Source: Candidatus Eremiobacterota bacterium (GTDB taxonomy: Bacteria > Vulcanimicrobiota > Vulcanimicrobiia > Vulcanimicrobiales > Vulcanimicrobiaceae). From it: a DNA stretch of 64,000 nucleotides. Below are positions 29,573 to 38,625 of this stretch, piece after piece. Made by a program: the position numbers and the translations under genes. The notes under the pieces were generated by a model that ran no database searches, was not told the DNA's origin, and worked only from the letters and a program-made list of their open reading frames with translations. The DNA lies in assembly GCA_019240525.1 (NCBI GenBank), contig JAFAYE010000001.1:593300-657299 (forward strand), given 5' to 3'. How positions within the stretch are numbered: position 1 is the stretch's first letter; each line of letters starts with the position of its first letter.

Positions 29573-30381
29573 GCGAAGACTTCGACGAGATCGAAGAACG
29601 GCGCGAGGTCGGCCGCGTCAACCTCCATTCCGACTCCGCGTGTGTGATAGCGGATGTCGTGAAAATCCATACCGGCCGTCATGACCAGGCCATGGCGTTT
29701 TGCCGTCTCGCGAAATTCGCGCGTATCCTCGGGCGTGTGCAGCGGATAGAAGACCTCGAGCCCGCGCAGACCGTGGCCGACCAGCTCGTCGATAAGGATA
29801 CGGTCTTTGAGCCGGCCGGGATGCGCGAGCACCGGAAGGCCGCCCGCCGACGCGATCGTTTCGATCGCATGCTCGGGTGTCGTGTAAATCTGGGGGACGT
29901 AGCCCGGTTTTCCGGGAGTCAACGCTTCGCGAAACGCCGCATCCACGCTATCGACGATGCCCAGACGCACCAGCGCCTTGGCGACGTGGGGACGTCCCAT
30001 CGCATCGGCTCCGCCAGATTCGCGCAGAACGTCTTCGATGGTGATCGCGTAACCGGCTTCACGCAGACGTTCGACCATCGTCACGGCGCGAAGGCGCCGC
30101 TGTTCCTGGTTGTATTCGATCAGCTCGTTGATGGGCGACGGTTCGAGGGGGACGCCGTAGCCCAGGACGTGCACCTCGTTCTTCCGCCAGGTCGTGTTGA
30201 TTTCGATGCCCGTGATCACGCGCGCGCCGGCGGGGGGGTCGAATTGACCGTAGGCGGCGAGCGTATCGTGATCGGAGATAGAAAATACCTCGACCTCGCG
30301 CTCGCTCATGAAATCGACGAGCTCTTGCGGGCTGAGCGTGCCGTCGCTCATGCGCGTGTGCGAGTGAAGATCAACCTTCAA
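29569..30381 (-). CDS. PHP domain phosphoesterase (TrpH/YciV-like)
   Basis: A 270-aa metal-dependent phosphoesterase. PHP motif 1 is DLHSHTRMSDG, motif 2 SISDHDTLAAY, then TGIEINT, VLAHPGR and the final GMDFHD. Members such as YciV are 3',5'-nucleoside bisphosphate phosphatases or 5'-3' exoribonucleases acting on short RNA. It overlaps spoVS by 11 bases and dacB by 4 bases, so its translation is tied to that of the envelope genes around it. Confidence 0.9.
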   Translation of the reverse strand: MKVDLHSHTRMSDGTLSPQELVDFMSEREVEVFSISDHDTLAAYGQFDPPAGARVITGIEINTTWRKNEVHVLGYGVPLEPSPINELIEYNQEQRRLRAVTMVERLREAGYAITIEDVLRESGGADAMGRPHVAKALVRLGIVDSVDAAFREALTPGKPGYVPQIYTTPEHAIETIASAGGLPVLAHPGRLKDRILIDELVGHGLRGLEVFYPLHTPEDTREFRETAKRHGLVMTAGMDFHDIRYHTRGVGMEVDAADLAPFFDLVEVFA

Positions 30382-30673
30382 GGCTAGCTACTTTCTCTTC
30401 CAGCTTGCGGCGCTCGACGAAGAGCGATATCGCGGTGCGTTCGCTCTCGCCGATGGCGACGACGACGAATGAGGGGGTACAGACCAAATCGAGTTGCGCG
30501 CCGCGCAGATAGCTGCGAGCGATGGCGACGGCCTTGATCGCCTGATTGATGGCGCCCGCCCCGACCGCCTGCAACTCGGAGGTTTCGCGCTCACGCAGCG
30601 CCGCTGCGAGGGCCCCGGCCACCGCGTTGGGATTGCTTTTTGCCGAGACCTTAAGGGTCACTGCTACGCTCAT
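30371..30673 (-). CDS. spoVS: stage V sporulation protein S family
   Basis: A 100-aa protein with the hallmark VTLKVSAKSNPNAVAGALAAAL, LQAVGAGAINQAIKAVAIARSYL and ERTAISLFVE segments of SpoVS. The usual length is 86-90; the extra residues are a short C-terminal tail (RRKLEEKVASLEG). It is an Alba-like small nucleic-acid-binding protein, needed for late sporulation in Bacillus but also found in non-spore-formers such as Deinococcus. A non-sporulation regulatory role is likely here. It overlaps the ymdB-like gene by 4 bases and the PHP gene by 11. Confidence 0.95.
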   Translation of the reverse strand: MSVAVTLKVSAKSNPNAVAGALAAALRERETSELQAVGAGAINQAIKAVAIARSYLRGAQLDLVCTPSFVVVAIGESERTAISLFVERRKLEEKVASLEG

Positions 30674-31446
30674 GCAATACCCTTCAAAAAGATGCGGCGA
30701 ATCTCATTGGCCCGGCCCGAGTTTGGATCGAGAGCGACCACGGCCCCGCACAACTGCTTCGGGCCCGTCTTCTGCACGCTGAAGCGTTCCGAAAGGCCCG
30801 TTCGGAACCGCTCGAGCACGGCGCCGGCATCCATGCCGATCACCCCGTCGGTCGGGCCCGTCATGCCCAGATCGCTGATATAGGCCGTGCCGCCCGGTAG
30901 AATCTGCTCGTCGGCGGTTTGGACGTGCGTGTGGGTTCCAAAAAGGCACGATATCCGGCCGTCGAGGTAGCGACCCAGCGCAACCTTCTCCGACGTGGCC
31001 TCAGCGTGCAGATCCACGACCACGATCGGGGTGCGCGCGCGCAACTCGGCAACGCAGAGATCGGCGCAGCGAAACGGGTCGTCCACGGGCGGCATGAACG
31101 TCCGTCCCATCAAATTGAGGACGCCGACCGTGGTGCCGTTAACCGCGAAGGTGGCGGCACCGCGACCCGCGACCCCGGGCGAATAGTTCGCCGGCCGAAT
31201 GACGCGGTTGCTGGTCTCGAGATATTCGGCGAAATCGCGTTTGTCGAAAATGTGATTTCCACCGGTAATGAAATCGACGCCGGTTGCGAAGATCTCCTCG
31301 GCGGTTTGCGCGGTCAAACCAAAACCGCCCGCGGCATTTTCACCATTGGCGATGCAGGCGTGAATGTGATACTGCTCTCGAAGCAGCGCGACGCAGCGCT
31401 TGAGCACCTCTCGCCCCGGGGAACCGACGACGTCCCCGATGAGCAA
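30670..31446 (-). CDS. ymdB: YmdB-family metallophosphoesterase (TIGR00282)
   Basis: A 258-aa dinuclear-metal phosphoesterase. LIGDVVGSPGR, ANGENAAGG, TGGNHIFDKRD, DLHAEATSEK and GTHTHVQTADE are the five family motifs, all intact. The first plausible start is TTG 31446, giving MLIGDVVG, only slightly shorter than usual. Bacillus YmdB hydrolyses 2',3'-cyclic nucleotides and influences biofilm and RNA turnover; activity here is inferred. Pairing with spoVS recalls the rny-ymdB-spoVS order of Gram-positives, but no rny is present. Confidence 0.93.
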   Translation of the reverse strand: MLIGDVVGSPGREVLKRCVALLREQYHIHACIANGENAAGGFGLTAQTAEEIFATGVDFITGGNHIFDKRDFAEYLETSNRVIRPANYSPGVAGRGAATFAVNGTTVGVLNLMGRTFMPPVDDPFRCADLCVAELRARTPIVVVDLHAEATSEKVALGRYLDGRISCLFGTHTHVQTADEQILPGGTAYISDLGMTGPTDGVIGMDAGAVLERFRTGLSERFSVQKTGPKQLCGAVVALDPNSGRANEIRRIFLKGIA

Positions 31447-31463
31447 GAGGTTGAGGGAGTTTT

Positions 31464-32015
31464 CTATCGGCGAGCCGACGCCTTGGCTTTCTTTTGAGAC
31501 TTGAGGAAGTACACGAGAACGCGCTTTTCTTCTCTAAACCCGACCAAACTCTTGGACTGCGCCGGATCGCGCAGCGCCTCGATCGCATAGAGCGCGGCTT
31601 CATCCTGCGCCGCCGGATCGGCTTCGAAATGGTCGTCGGGAAGCGGATTGCGTACGAGCGCGTCGCCCCAGCGGTCGCCGAAGAAGCCCACGTGCAACTC
31701 GAGCTCTTCCTTTGAGAAACTCTCGAAGTCGCGGGTGAGGTGGACGAACGTCATCGTGCGATCCCCTTCGCACTCGACCCGCAGGACGCCGGGTTCGGCC
31801 TTATCGAGTGCCAAGAAGCTGCGCACGTGCTCGTCGACCGATTCGGCCAGCGCCATCTGCGCGGCGCGATCCATGCGCTGGCGAACCGCAAACGTGAGCC
31901 GCAACGTGCGATCGGTCGGACCGGAGCGAATCGAAGTCAGCTCGGGAAAGCGCACGAGGAGTGCGCAAACCAAGCTGACCGTGTCGGCGTTCTCGACCAG
32001 TGCTCGTGTGCTCAT
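31464..32015 (-). CDS. conserved-looking hypothetical protein, first gene of the ymdB operon
   Basis: A 183-aa soluble protein from ATG 32015, 17 bases upstream of ymdB. The N-terminal half alternates hydrophobic strands and a helix (TLRLTFAVRQRMDRAAQ); the middle has DRTMTFVHLTRDFESFSKEELELHVGFFGDRWGD. The C-terminus is basic (FLKSQKKAKASARR) and could bind nucleic acid. No family is recognised. Its position, where many genomes have the RNase Y gene, suggests a function connected to YmdB and SpoVS. Confidence 0.7.
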   Translation of the reverse strand: MSTRALVENADTVSLVCALLVRFPELTSIRSGPTDRTLRLTFAVRQRMDRAAQMALAESVDEHVRSFLALDKAEPGVLRVECEGDRTMTFVHLTRDFESFSKEELELHVGFFGDRWGDALVRNPLPDDHFEADPAAQDEAALYAIEALRDPAQSKSLVGFREEKRVLVYFLKSQKKAKASARR

Positions 32016-32029
32016 GATTTCTTCGATCT

Positions 32030-32130
32030 TTTCTTTCCCGCTTCCATCCCTCAGGATGGACGTCGGCCAAGGGGGAGGGTCGTACGACGCGGCACCCAGG
32101 TCTCCCCGCGCCGCTACCTAGAAAAGACCG
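32030..32130. other. structured intergenic leader of unknown class
   Basis: This divergent region contains TCCATCC/GGATGGA (four-base loop), CGTCG/CGACG, GGGGAG/CTCCCC and GCGGC/GCCGC inverted repeats, partly nested. It precedes the GTG of the membrane-protein gene by a few bases and, read the other way, is the leader of the operon starting at 32015. It matches no riboswitch consensus I can recall. The pairing may regulate either operon or may be incidental in GC-rich DNA. Confidence 0.3.
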
Positions 32131-32132
32131 CC

Positions 32133-32675
32133 GTGACCTTACGGAAGGTTCCCGGTGCGCTGGCGCTAGGCTTGCTTGCCGCGCTGGCGGCCCATACCGC
32201 GCTCTTTGGCGGCGAGCACGCCATGGGCGGCACCTATCATGCCTTCTTGCTGCAGGCTGCCCTCGTGGCCGGCTTGGGCCTGGTCGTCTTTTTCGGTGCC
32301 CTGGCGTGGACTGAGTCCGCCAATGCGACCGAAGGCACCGTGCTGGCGGCGCGACTGCGCGAACGCCTCCCGGGCCTCGCCTCGACCTTCGCAGCCGCCC
32401 TGCTGTGGTACTTGGCGGCCGAAATGCTCGAGCCTCATCATGCCGGAGCACCGCCGATTGCCGCGCTGCTGATTCTCGCGATCGCCGCATGGCTGACCCT
32501 GCGCCTCGCCGGTGCAACGGCAATCGTTCTCGGCGGAGCCGCAATCGCAATTCTTCGCCTTTCCTTCGCACCGCGAACGCCTTCGTGGCAGCGGCGAGCA
32601 ACTGCTCGCCCCATCGCGCGCCGCCGCCCACTGACGCGACGGCGCTTCGCTCGTCCTCCTCCAGTCGCCATCTAA
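32133..32675 (+). CDS. small His-containing membrane protein
   Basis: A 180-aa protein from GTG 32133. Four hydrophobic segments are visible: ALALGLLAALAAHTALF, AFLLQAALVAGLGLVVFFGALAW, LASTFAAALLWYLAAEML and IAALLILAIAAWLTLRLAGATAIVLGG. The first periplasmic loop is GGEHAMGGTYH and the second has EPHHAGAPP, both His-bearing. A strongly basic tail (RRRPLTRRRFARPP) follows. It lies 55 bases upstream of a TonB-dependent receptor gene, so a role in metal or cofactor uptake is possible. The family is unrecognised. Confidence 0.6.
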   Translation: MTLRKVPGALALGLLAALAAHTALFGGEHAMGGTYHAFLLQAALVAGLGLVVFFGALAWTESANATEGTVLAARLRERLPGLASTFAAALLWYLAAEMLEPHHAGAPPIAALLILAIAAWLTLRLAGATAIVLGGAAIAILRLSFAPRTPSWQRRATARPIARRRPLTRRRFARPPPVAI

Positions 32676-32730
32676 GCACCGCGCGCATCGCGCGCTATTC
32701 GCACTCACTCTTCTCCGACCGGAGGATTCC

Positions 32731-35124
32731 ATGTCACGCTTTATCGCGGCGCTCATCGCCGCACTCTTGGCTTTGAGCCTGACCTTAACCGTCGAGGCGG
32801 CAACGACCGGACTCGTGCGCGGCACGATTACCGTTGACGGCAAAATCGCCGTCGGCGCCACCGTTACGCTGGAGGGAGAAGGTTCGCTCTTCAAGACGAC
32901 CACCGATTCACGGGGCGAGTACGTTTTTCCACAAGTACCGTTCGGTTCGTACCGGCTGATCGCGCAGGCAAAGGGCGTCCACGAGCTGCAAGTGCTCGTC
33001 AACGTCGCCAGCGGTCAGGTGTCGACGATCAACGTGCCGCTGACGACGCAGCTGCGGGAGATCGCGCAGACCACCGTCACCGCGCACGCCGGCACGGAGA
33101 CAAACCCGCCCTCGGTCAATCAGCTCTCGCGCACGACGATTCAAACCTCGCCGGTCAACAACAGCCTCGACCGGATGTTGGAGACGCTCCCCGGCGTGGT
33201 GCAGTTCTCGTACAACGAGCCGGTGATCAACGGCTTTCACGGCGTCACCTACAACATCGACGGCGCACCGCTGCCGCTCGGCACCACCTCGAACTTCGCG
33301 GAAATCATCGATCCGAAGGTGATCGATTCGATCGAACTGCTCACCGGTGCGATTCCCGCCGAGTACGGCGGCGACCGCATGGGCGGGGTGGTGAACATCA
33401 TCAGCAATCGTCCGAGCGACATCCCCGAAGGAACGTATGGCACGGTTACCGGCGGCTTCGGCAATCAAGCGCAGGGCATCGGTGAGTTCGACGTCGAGTC
33501 GCGTTCCGGCCTGAGCGAAGCGTTCTTGAGCGCCAATACCTCGACGACGAATCGCGGGCTCGACGCCCCGACCTACGTGCCGATTAACGACGCGAGCTCG
33601 AACAGCGACGAGTTTTTCCGCTTCATTACGCAGATGACGCCGCGCAGCACGCTCGCCTTCGATTATTCGAATCAGTTTTCGCAGTTTCAAATACCGATCA
33701 ATACCGATCCAAACAATCCGCTCGACCCGGTAGTGAGCGTGCCGGGAACGCTCGACACGCAGCTCGAGTACGAGCGTTTCTCGAATCTCAACTTCACCCA
33801 AGTCTCGCAGGACGGCAACGGCATCGTTCAGGTGATCCCGTGGTGGCGTTCGACGCGCATCGACTACTACGGCGATCTCCCGCTCGACGTTCAGGCGGTC
33901 GAACCCGACTTTAGCGTCTGCCCGCCGACCTGCGCGAAGACCGTACACATCGTTGGCCTCAATCAAAGCTCGTACGCCAGCTACGTTGGACTGCGCGCTT
34001 CGGATTTCCGAGCGACGAAGACCCACGCCTGGAAGATCGGCATCGACGTCAACCGCGAAAACGCCACGGCCTCGCAAGAGTTTGCCTGCTACTTCGTCGA
34101 TTGTAAATCGAGCGGTGCGGTCGCCACGCCCTACTTTCCGTCGTACACGACACCGCAGGGACAAGCCGGCTCGCAGATCGGCATCTACGGTGAAGACCGC
34201 TGGCAAGAGACGCCCAACGTCTTATGGAGCTACGGCATACGTTACGATCACTCGACAGGCTACGTCGGCGGCTGGCAACTCAGCCCGCGGATCGGCCTGA
34301 CCTTGTGGGACGGCGGAAAGAACGTCGGTCATGTCTACTACGGGCGCTTCTACGCCGCACCGCTGCTGGAAGACGTGCGACAGGCGTGCGTGCTGTTGCA
34401 AGCGCAGCAGGCCTGCACGACGACGAATCCCGTTTACGATCTCAAGCCCGAAAGCGATTCATATTTCGAAATGGGCGACGTCTTTTCGTTCAATCCGCAC
34501 TTTACGCTGACCGCCAATCTTTTCGAGAAAGGCGTCGTCAACGTTCTCGACACGACGCAACTCTTTAATACGCCGATCTTCGCCGTCTATAACAACTCAA
34601 TCGGAATCAACCACGGCTTCGAAATGCGGCTTCAAAATCAGGAGCCCGGCGGCGACTCATGGTTCTTGACGGGAACCCTCTCCGCATCGTACGCCGCCTG
34701 CATTTCGGGTTCAGAGTTTCTCTTTCCACCAAATCCGGTCGGCGTGGCCTGCACGGCGCAGTTGTCGCTCGAAGATCACAGTCAAACCGTCGACTCGACG
34801 GCCGGCTACACGCATCGCTGGGGACAAGCGCAGAAGCTCTGGTATGCGACCCTGCAAGCAAACTACGGCAGCGGCTTTCCCGTCCAGTTCCAAGACGCCA
34901 ACGTCAACTTGCGCGGCACCTTGCCGGCGCATACGACCTTCGACTTCTCAGCAGGACGCAATCTCACGCCGGGTCACGCCGGCCAAGATCAGGGGCTCGG
35001 TCTTTCGCTGCAGATTCTTAATCTGCTCAACCATCAATTCCCGATCAAGGTGGCCAACGGCTTCAATACCACGCAAATCGCCAACAGCCGGTCGATTCTG
35101 CTGCGTCTGACTGCGCCGTTCTAG
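32731..35124 (+). CDS. TonB-dependent receptor with N-terminal CarboxypepD_reg domain
   Basis: A 797-aa outer-membrane receptor with a GGAGG ribosome site before ATG 32731. A signal peptide precedes a carboxypeptidase-regulatory-like beta-sandwich (GLVRGTITVDGKIAVGATVTLEG, FPQVPFGSYRLIAQA). The plug domain is marked by TLPGVVQFSYNEPVINGFHG and YNIDGAPLPLG, followed by ELLTGAIPAEYGGDRMGGVVNI. The rest is a beta-barrel ending in an aromatic residue (LLRLTAPF), as outer-membrane proteins require. The substrate is unknown. It is convergent with a second receptor only five bases away. Confidence 0.9.
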   Translation: MSRFIAALIAALLALSLTLTVEAATTGLVRGTITVDGKIAVGATVTLEGEGSLFKTTTDSRGEYVFPQVPFGSYRLIAQAKGVHELQVLVNVASGQVSTINVPLTTQLREIAQTTVTAHAGTETNPPSVNQLSRTTIQTSPVNNSLDRMLETLPGVVQFSYNEPVINGFHGVTYNIDGAPLPLGTTSNFAEIIDPKVIDSIELLTGAIPAEYGGDRMGGVVNIISNRPSDIPEGTYGTVTGGFGNQAQGIGEFDVESRSGLSEAFLSANTSTTNRGLDAPTYVPINDASSNSDEFFRFITQMTPRSTLAFDYSNQFSQFQIPINTDPNNPLDPVVSVPGTLDTQLEYERFSNLNFTQVSQDGNGIVQVIPWWRSTRIDYYGDLPLDVQAVEPDFSVCPPTCAKTVHIVGLNQSSYASYVGLRASDFRATKTHAWKIGIDVNRENATASQEFACYFVDCKSSGAVATPYFPSYTTPQGQAGSQIGIYGEDRWQETPNVLWSYGIRYDHSTGYVGGWQLSPRIGLTLWDGGKNVGHVYYGRFYAAPLLEDVRQACVLLQAQQACTTTNPVYDLKPESDSYFEMGDVFSFNPHFTLTANLFEKGVVNVLDTTQLFNTPIFAVYNNSIGINHGFEMRLQNQEPGGDSWFLTGTLSASYAACISGSEFLFPPNPVGVACTAQLSLEDHSQTVDSTAGYTHRWGQAQKLWYATLQANYGSGFPVQFQDANVNLRGTLPAHTTFDFSAGRNLTPGHAGQDQGLGLSLQILNLLNHQFPIKVANGFNTTQIANSRSILLRLTAPF

Positions 35125-35129
35125 CACGA

Positions 35130-37520
35130 CTATGGTCTGAAGCGAACGCCGATGTTGACTTCACGGCCGGGACCAAAGTGATTGCCCTGGGCATTGAGGA
35201 GGGTGACGTAATAGCGATCGTTCAGCAGATTCGCAACGTCGAGCGTCAGAGCGGTTCTTGGCGATAGCGCAATGCCGTCTTCGACGTTGAAAGTGGTGTG
35301 CGGGGTCTCCTTGCAATAGCCGGGAGTCCCCACCGGGCAAAAGTTCGAGGAGAGACCGCTACCGTAGTAGGCATCCGCGGAGAACCAACCTCCGCGCCGG
35401 TTGTTGAGCAAAAGGCCGCTCGTGAGCGTGTAGCGCTGCTCGTGATCGGCGGGCGTGAACCCCGTGGGTTGTCCGAAGCATGGAGCGAGCAGCTGCGTCT
35501 CGCAGCCGGAGTTGAGCGAAACGACGTGGGCGAGCGAGAAATACGCTCGCCCATTGAAAACCATCGGCTGCGTATAGGTCAGCGCTTCCTGCGATAGACG
35601 GCCCAGCGCGTAGTTGATGTCTTGATGCAGGAGGGTAACGCCGACTTGCGTGTCGTCGATGAGGTCGTTGGCGTTCTTCTGCCAGATGCGAAAACCCAGA
35701 TCGCCCGAGCCGACCGGGAGGTGGCCGCCAAGCTCGAGTTGGGTGTCGCGCTCGGGCTTGAGGTCGAACTGAGCGACGCCGGCCTGCAAAGGTAGATTGA
35801 GCAAATGCGCGGCGTACGGGCTGACGTTTTCGAGCGAGAACGGTTCGAAGAATCGGCCGACGTATCCGTAGAGATTCGCTCGTTTGCCAAAGAGACGCGT
35901 CAACTTGAACCTGGGACTGAATGAGCCGAATCCCCGAGCGAAACCGCTCGACTCGATCGTGAAGAAATCGTAGCGCAGCCCGTAATCGGCCTGCCAGCGA
36001 TCGCCCATTCGCCAGCTATCTTGAACGTATGATTGATAGGTGTTTCCCACGTTCGGCGAGTCGTCCACAACCGTCGCCGGCGCGTTGGGGGTGTTCGGCG
36101 TGATAATCGGGGCGAGAAAATTGTTTGGTTGGAGCGTAATCGCGTAGTATTTGAGTACGCGCGTGAGATCGTAGGAAAGCCCTGCGGCAATGGTATGACT
36201 TCCGAAGCTCTGCGTGTAGTCGCCCTGCATGATGTAGTCGAGCTCGCTGCGAGTATCGGCTAACGACACTCCGCACATCGTCGGAAAAGCCGTCGGATTG
36301 GTAGGGGCAACCACGAAGGCATTGGCGCAGTCGGTCGGCGCGCCGCCGTTGCCGAACGGCGGAGGCGTCACGTTGAGCGCCTCGCCGTAGGCCCAATCGT
36401 TGACCGGATCGCCATAATCCTCAATCCGCGACGCGTTGTATGCCGGGCCATACGTGATAGCGCCGCTGCTGCCGATCGCATGGTGAAACTGAATGCCGAG
36501 AAACGTGTCGGCTTGGCTTTCGGCGTCGTTGGTATCGCCCGGTTCGCCGTACGCGATGTCGTTGGGGATCTGAAAGTTGCTGCGGCTGTTGATGAACGTG
36601 ATGTTGGTGAAATTGTTTCCGCCCGCCGGCAAGGTGAACCGCGCAAACTGCCCGATCGATCCCGCGTCGTTGTGAGGCGAGTTGAAATCCGGCGGATCGA
36701 GTCCCCGCGTCGTCGTCATGCCGTTGAAAGCGACGTCAAATCCGCCGCCCCCGGCGAGCGGCGAGTGGTATCCGATCGTGGATTGCGTGTCGGTGTAGGA
36801 TCCGAACGAGGAATAGCCGTCGAAACCCGGGGGTCCGGTGCCGGCCCGCGTGGACATATTGAAAACCGCGCCAAATCGCAGCCCGTACTGCGCGGGGTAC
36901 GCGCCCTCGATCAAATCGACGAACGAGAGATCGTTGATGTTGATCTCGCTGCCGATGTCGCGATTGAGCTCCTGGGGCAGCGGCACGCCGTCGATCATAT
37001 AGTTGATGACGCCGTGATCCCCGTTGATGTGCACCACGCCGTTGGCTCCCTGAGCGGCCCCAGGCATTTGCAGCTCCATTTGGGTGAAGCTGTTGTCGAA
37101 CGGCAGGCGCGTCAAGGCCGTGCTATTGAGAACGACGTCGCTGCCGCTGCCGTGGGTGAGGGCCGACGACCATTCGCCGACCACCGCATGCGCGATCTCG
37201 GCCAGTTGGACCAGCCGGATGCTGACACTCGCACCGCCGTTTCCCAGATCGATGCGGACCAGGCCGCGCCGGTCGCCACGACGCGCTTCGACGTCGTACG
37301 TGCCCAGCGCCAGCGGGGGGAACGAAAAGCGCCCGGCAGCGTCGGTGGCGGTCGTGGCGGTCAGATTGTTACCCGACGCCGTGACCGCGACGTGAGCGGC
37401 CGGCTTGCCACCCTCGGTGACCGTTCCCGTGATAAAGGCGCTCGCATTGACGGCTACGGCGGGCGCGGCCCAGCTGGCGGTAATTACGCCCAAATAACAA
37501 GCAAGCATTCGCCGGTTCAT
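35130..37520 (-). CDS. TonB-dependent receptor, second of a convergent pair
   Basis: A 796-aa receptor, nearly the same length as its convergent neighbour, with the same layout: signal peptide, CarboxypepD_reg domain (FITGTVTEGGKPAAHVAVTASG, FSFPPLALGTYDVEA), plug (YMIDGVPLPQELNR, LIEGAYPAQYGLRFGAVFNM) and barrel ending VNIGVRFRP. No ribosome site precedes ATG 37520; instead a tandem 11-base repeat lies immediately upstream. Substrate unknown. The two receptors may descend from an inverted duplication, but sequence divergence is considerable. Confidence 0.88.
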   Translation of the reverse strand: MNRRMLACYLGVITASWAAPAVAVNASAFITGTVTEGGKPAAHVAVTASGNNLTATTATDAAGRFSFPPLALGTYDVEARRGDRRGLVRIDLGNGGASVSIRLVQLAEIAHAVVGEWSSALTHGSGSDVVLNSTALTRLPFDNSFTQMELQMPGAAQGANGVVHINGDHGVINYMIDGVPLPQELNRDIGSEININDLSFVDLIEGAYPAQYGLRFGAVFNMSTRAGTGPPGFDGYSSFGSYTDTQSTIGYHSPLAGGGGFDVAFNGMTTTRGLDPPDFNSPHNDAGSIGQFARFTLPAGGNNFTNITFINSRSNFQIPNDIAYGEPGDTNDAESQADTFLGIQFHHAIGSSGAITYGPAYNASRIEDYGDPVNDWAYGEALNVTPPPFGNGGAPTDCANAFVVAPTNPTAFPTMCGVSLADTRSELDYIMQGDYTQSFGSHTIAAGLSYDLTRVLKYYAITLQPNNFLAPIITPNTPNAPATVVDDSPNVGNTYQSYVQDSWRMGDRWQADYGLRYDFFTIESSGFARGFGSFSPRFKLTRLFGKRANLYGYVGRFFEPFSLENVSPYAAHLLNLPLQAGVAQFDLKPERDTQLELGGHLPVGSGDLGFRIWQKNANDLIDDTQVGVTLLHQDINYALGRLSQEALTYTQPMVFNGRAYFSLAHVVSLNSGCETQLLAPCFGQPTGFTPADHEQRYTLTSGLLLNNRRGGWFSADAYYGSGLSSNFCPVGTPGYCKETPHTTFNVEDGIALSPRTALTLDVANLLNDRYYVTLLNAQGNHFGPGREVNIGVRFRP

Positions 37521-37527
37521 AATATTT

Positions 37528-37549
37528 GCAAATCATTCGCAAATCATTC
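37528..37549. repeat. tandem 11-base repeat in a divergent promoter
   Basis: GCAAATCATTC occurs twice in direct tandem between the divergent receptor and hldD genes, eight bases from the receptor start codon. It could be a regulator half-site pair on one helix face. Confidence 0.6.
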
Positions 37550-37593
37550 GGGGAGGACCTTTGCCCGCGTCGGGCGATTAGCTTGTCGGAGCG

Positions 37594-38625
37594 ATGCACG
37601 ACTTAAGCAGCGGAAGAATCGTGGTTACGGGGGGCGCCGGTCTGATCGGCAGCACCCTGGTTTGGTCGCTCAACCGGCGCGGGCTCGACGATATTTTGGT
37701 CGTCGATCGTTTCGATCGCTCGGAGAAATGGAAGCACTTGGTGCCGTTGCGTTTCGCCGATTGCTTGGATGCCGATGAGTTCGAGCGCTCCTTGGCTTGC
37801 GGCCGAAGCTTCGGCGACATACGCACGATTTTTCACCTCGGAGCCTGCTCGTCGACGACCGAAACCGACCTGGGGTATTTGCTGCGTAACAATTACGAAT
37901 ACACTAAGGCGCTTGCACTCTGGGCGATGCAACAGCATGCCCGTTTCGTCTACGCTTCGTCGGCCGCGACGTACGGCGGCTTGGAAGCCGAGCTTTCTGA
38001 TGAAGCCGATCTGCATTCGCTGCGGCCGCTCAACGCCTACGCGTACTCAAAGCATCTCTTCGATCTCTACGCGGCGCGAACGGGGCTCGATCAGCGAGCC
38101 TGCGGCCTGAAATACTTCAACGTGTTCGGACCGAACGAAGATCACAAGGCCGAGATGCGCAGCATCGTGCAAAAGGCCTACGAACAAATTCGTGAAACCG
38201 GCAGCGTTCGGCTCTTCAAAAGCCATCGTCGCGAATATCGCGACGGGGAGCAGCAACGCGATTTCATCTACGTTAAGGACGCAGCCGAGATGACGGTGCA
38301 TCTGGCCGAGTCGGGCGCCGCCGGGCTCTTCAACGTCGGCTCTGGAACGGCGCACACGTGGCTCGATTTGGTCGGGCCCATCTTCCGCGCGCTCGAGATG
38401 CCGGAACGCATCGAGTTCATCGAGATGCCCGCGCAGCTGCGCGGGAAGTACCAATATCATACGTGCGCGCGAATGGCGCGGTTCTATGCGACCGGTTACG
38501 ATCGACCGCTAACGCCGTTGGCGGACGCCGTCACCGATTACGTCATCAACTATTTAGTCCCTCAACGGCCGCTCGAGCTCTCGGATGCTCCGGTCGCTCC
38601 ACCGCTGAAAGCAATATCTTCCTGA
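37594..38625 (+). CDS. hldD: ADP-L-glycero-D-manno-heptose 6-epimerase
   Basis: A 343-aa short-chain dehydrogenase/reductase that epimerises ADP-D-glycero- to ADP-L-glycero-D-manno-heptose for the LPS inner core. The NADP-binding motif TGGAGLIGS, the HldD-typical FHLGACSSTTETD, the catalytic Ser/Tyr/Lys (YASSAATYG, YAYSKHLFD) and KYFNVFGPNEDHK are present. It implies a heptose-containing LPS and hence an outer membrane. The TGA overlaps the ATG of the next gene by one base (TGATG). Confidence 0.95.
   Translation: MHDLSSGRIVVTGGAGLIGSTLVWSLNRRGLDDILVVDRFDRSEKWKHLVPLRFADCLDADEFERSLACGRSFGDIRTIFHLGACSSTTETDLGYLLRNNYEYTKALALWAMQQHARFVYASSAATYGGLEAELSDEADLHSLRPLNAYAYSKHLFDLYAARTGLDQRACGLKYFNVFGPNEDHKAEMRSIVQKAYEQIRETGSVRLFKSHRREYRDGEQQRDFIYVKDAAEMTVHLAESGAAGLFNVGSGTAHTWLDLVGPIFRALEMPERIEFIEMPAQLRGKYQYHTCARMARFYATGYDRPLTPLADAVTDYVINYLVPQRPLELSDAPVAPPLKAISS

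Noticed and set aside
32030-32130. Cobalamin riboswitch before the TonB-receptor operon
   Set aside because: The conserved GCCACTG-type core is absent.
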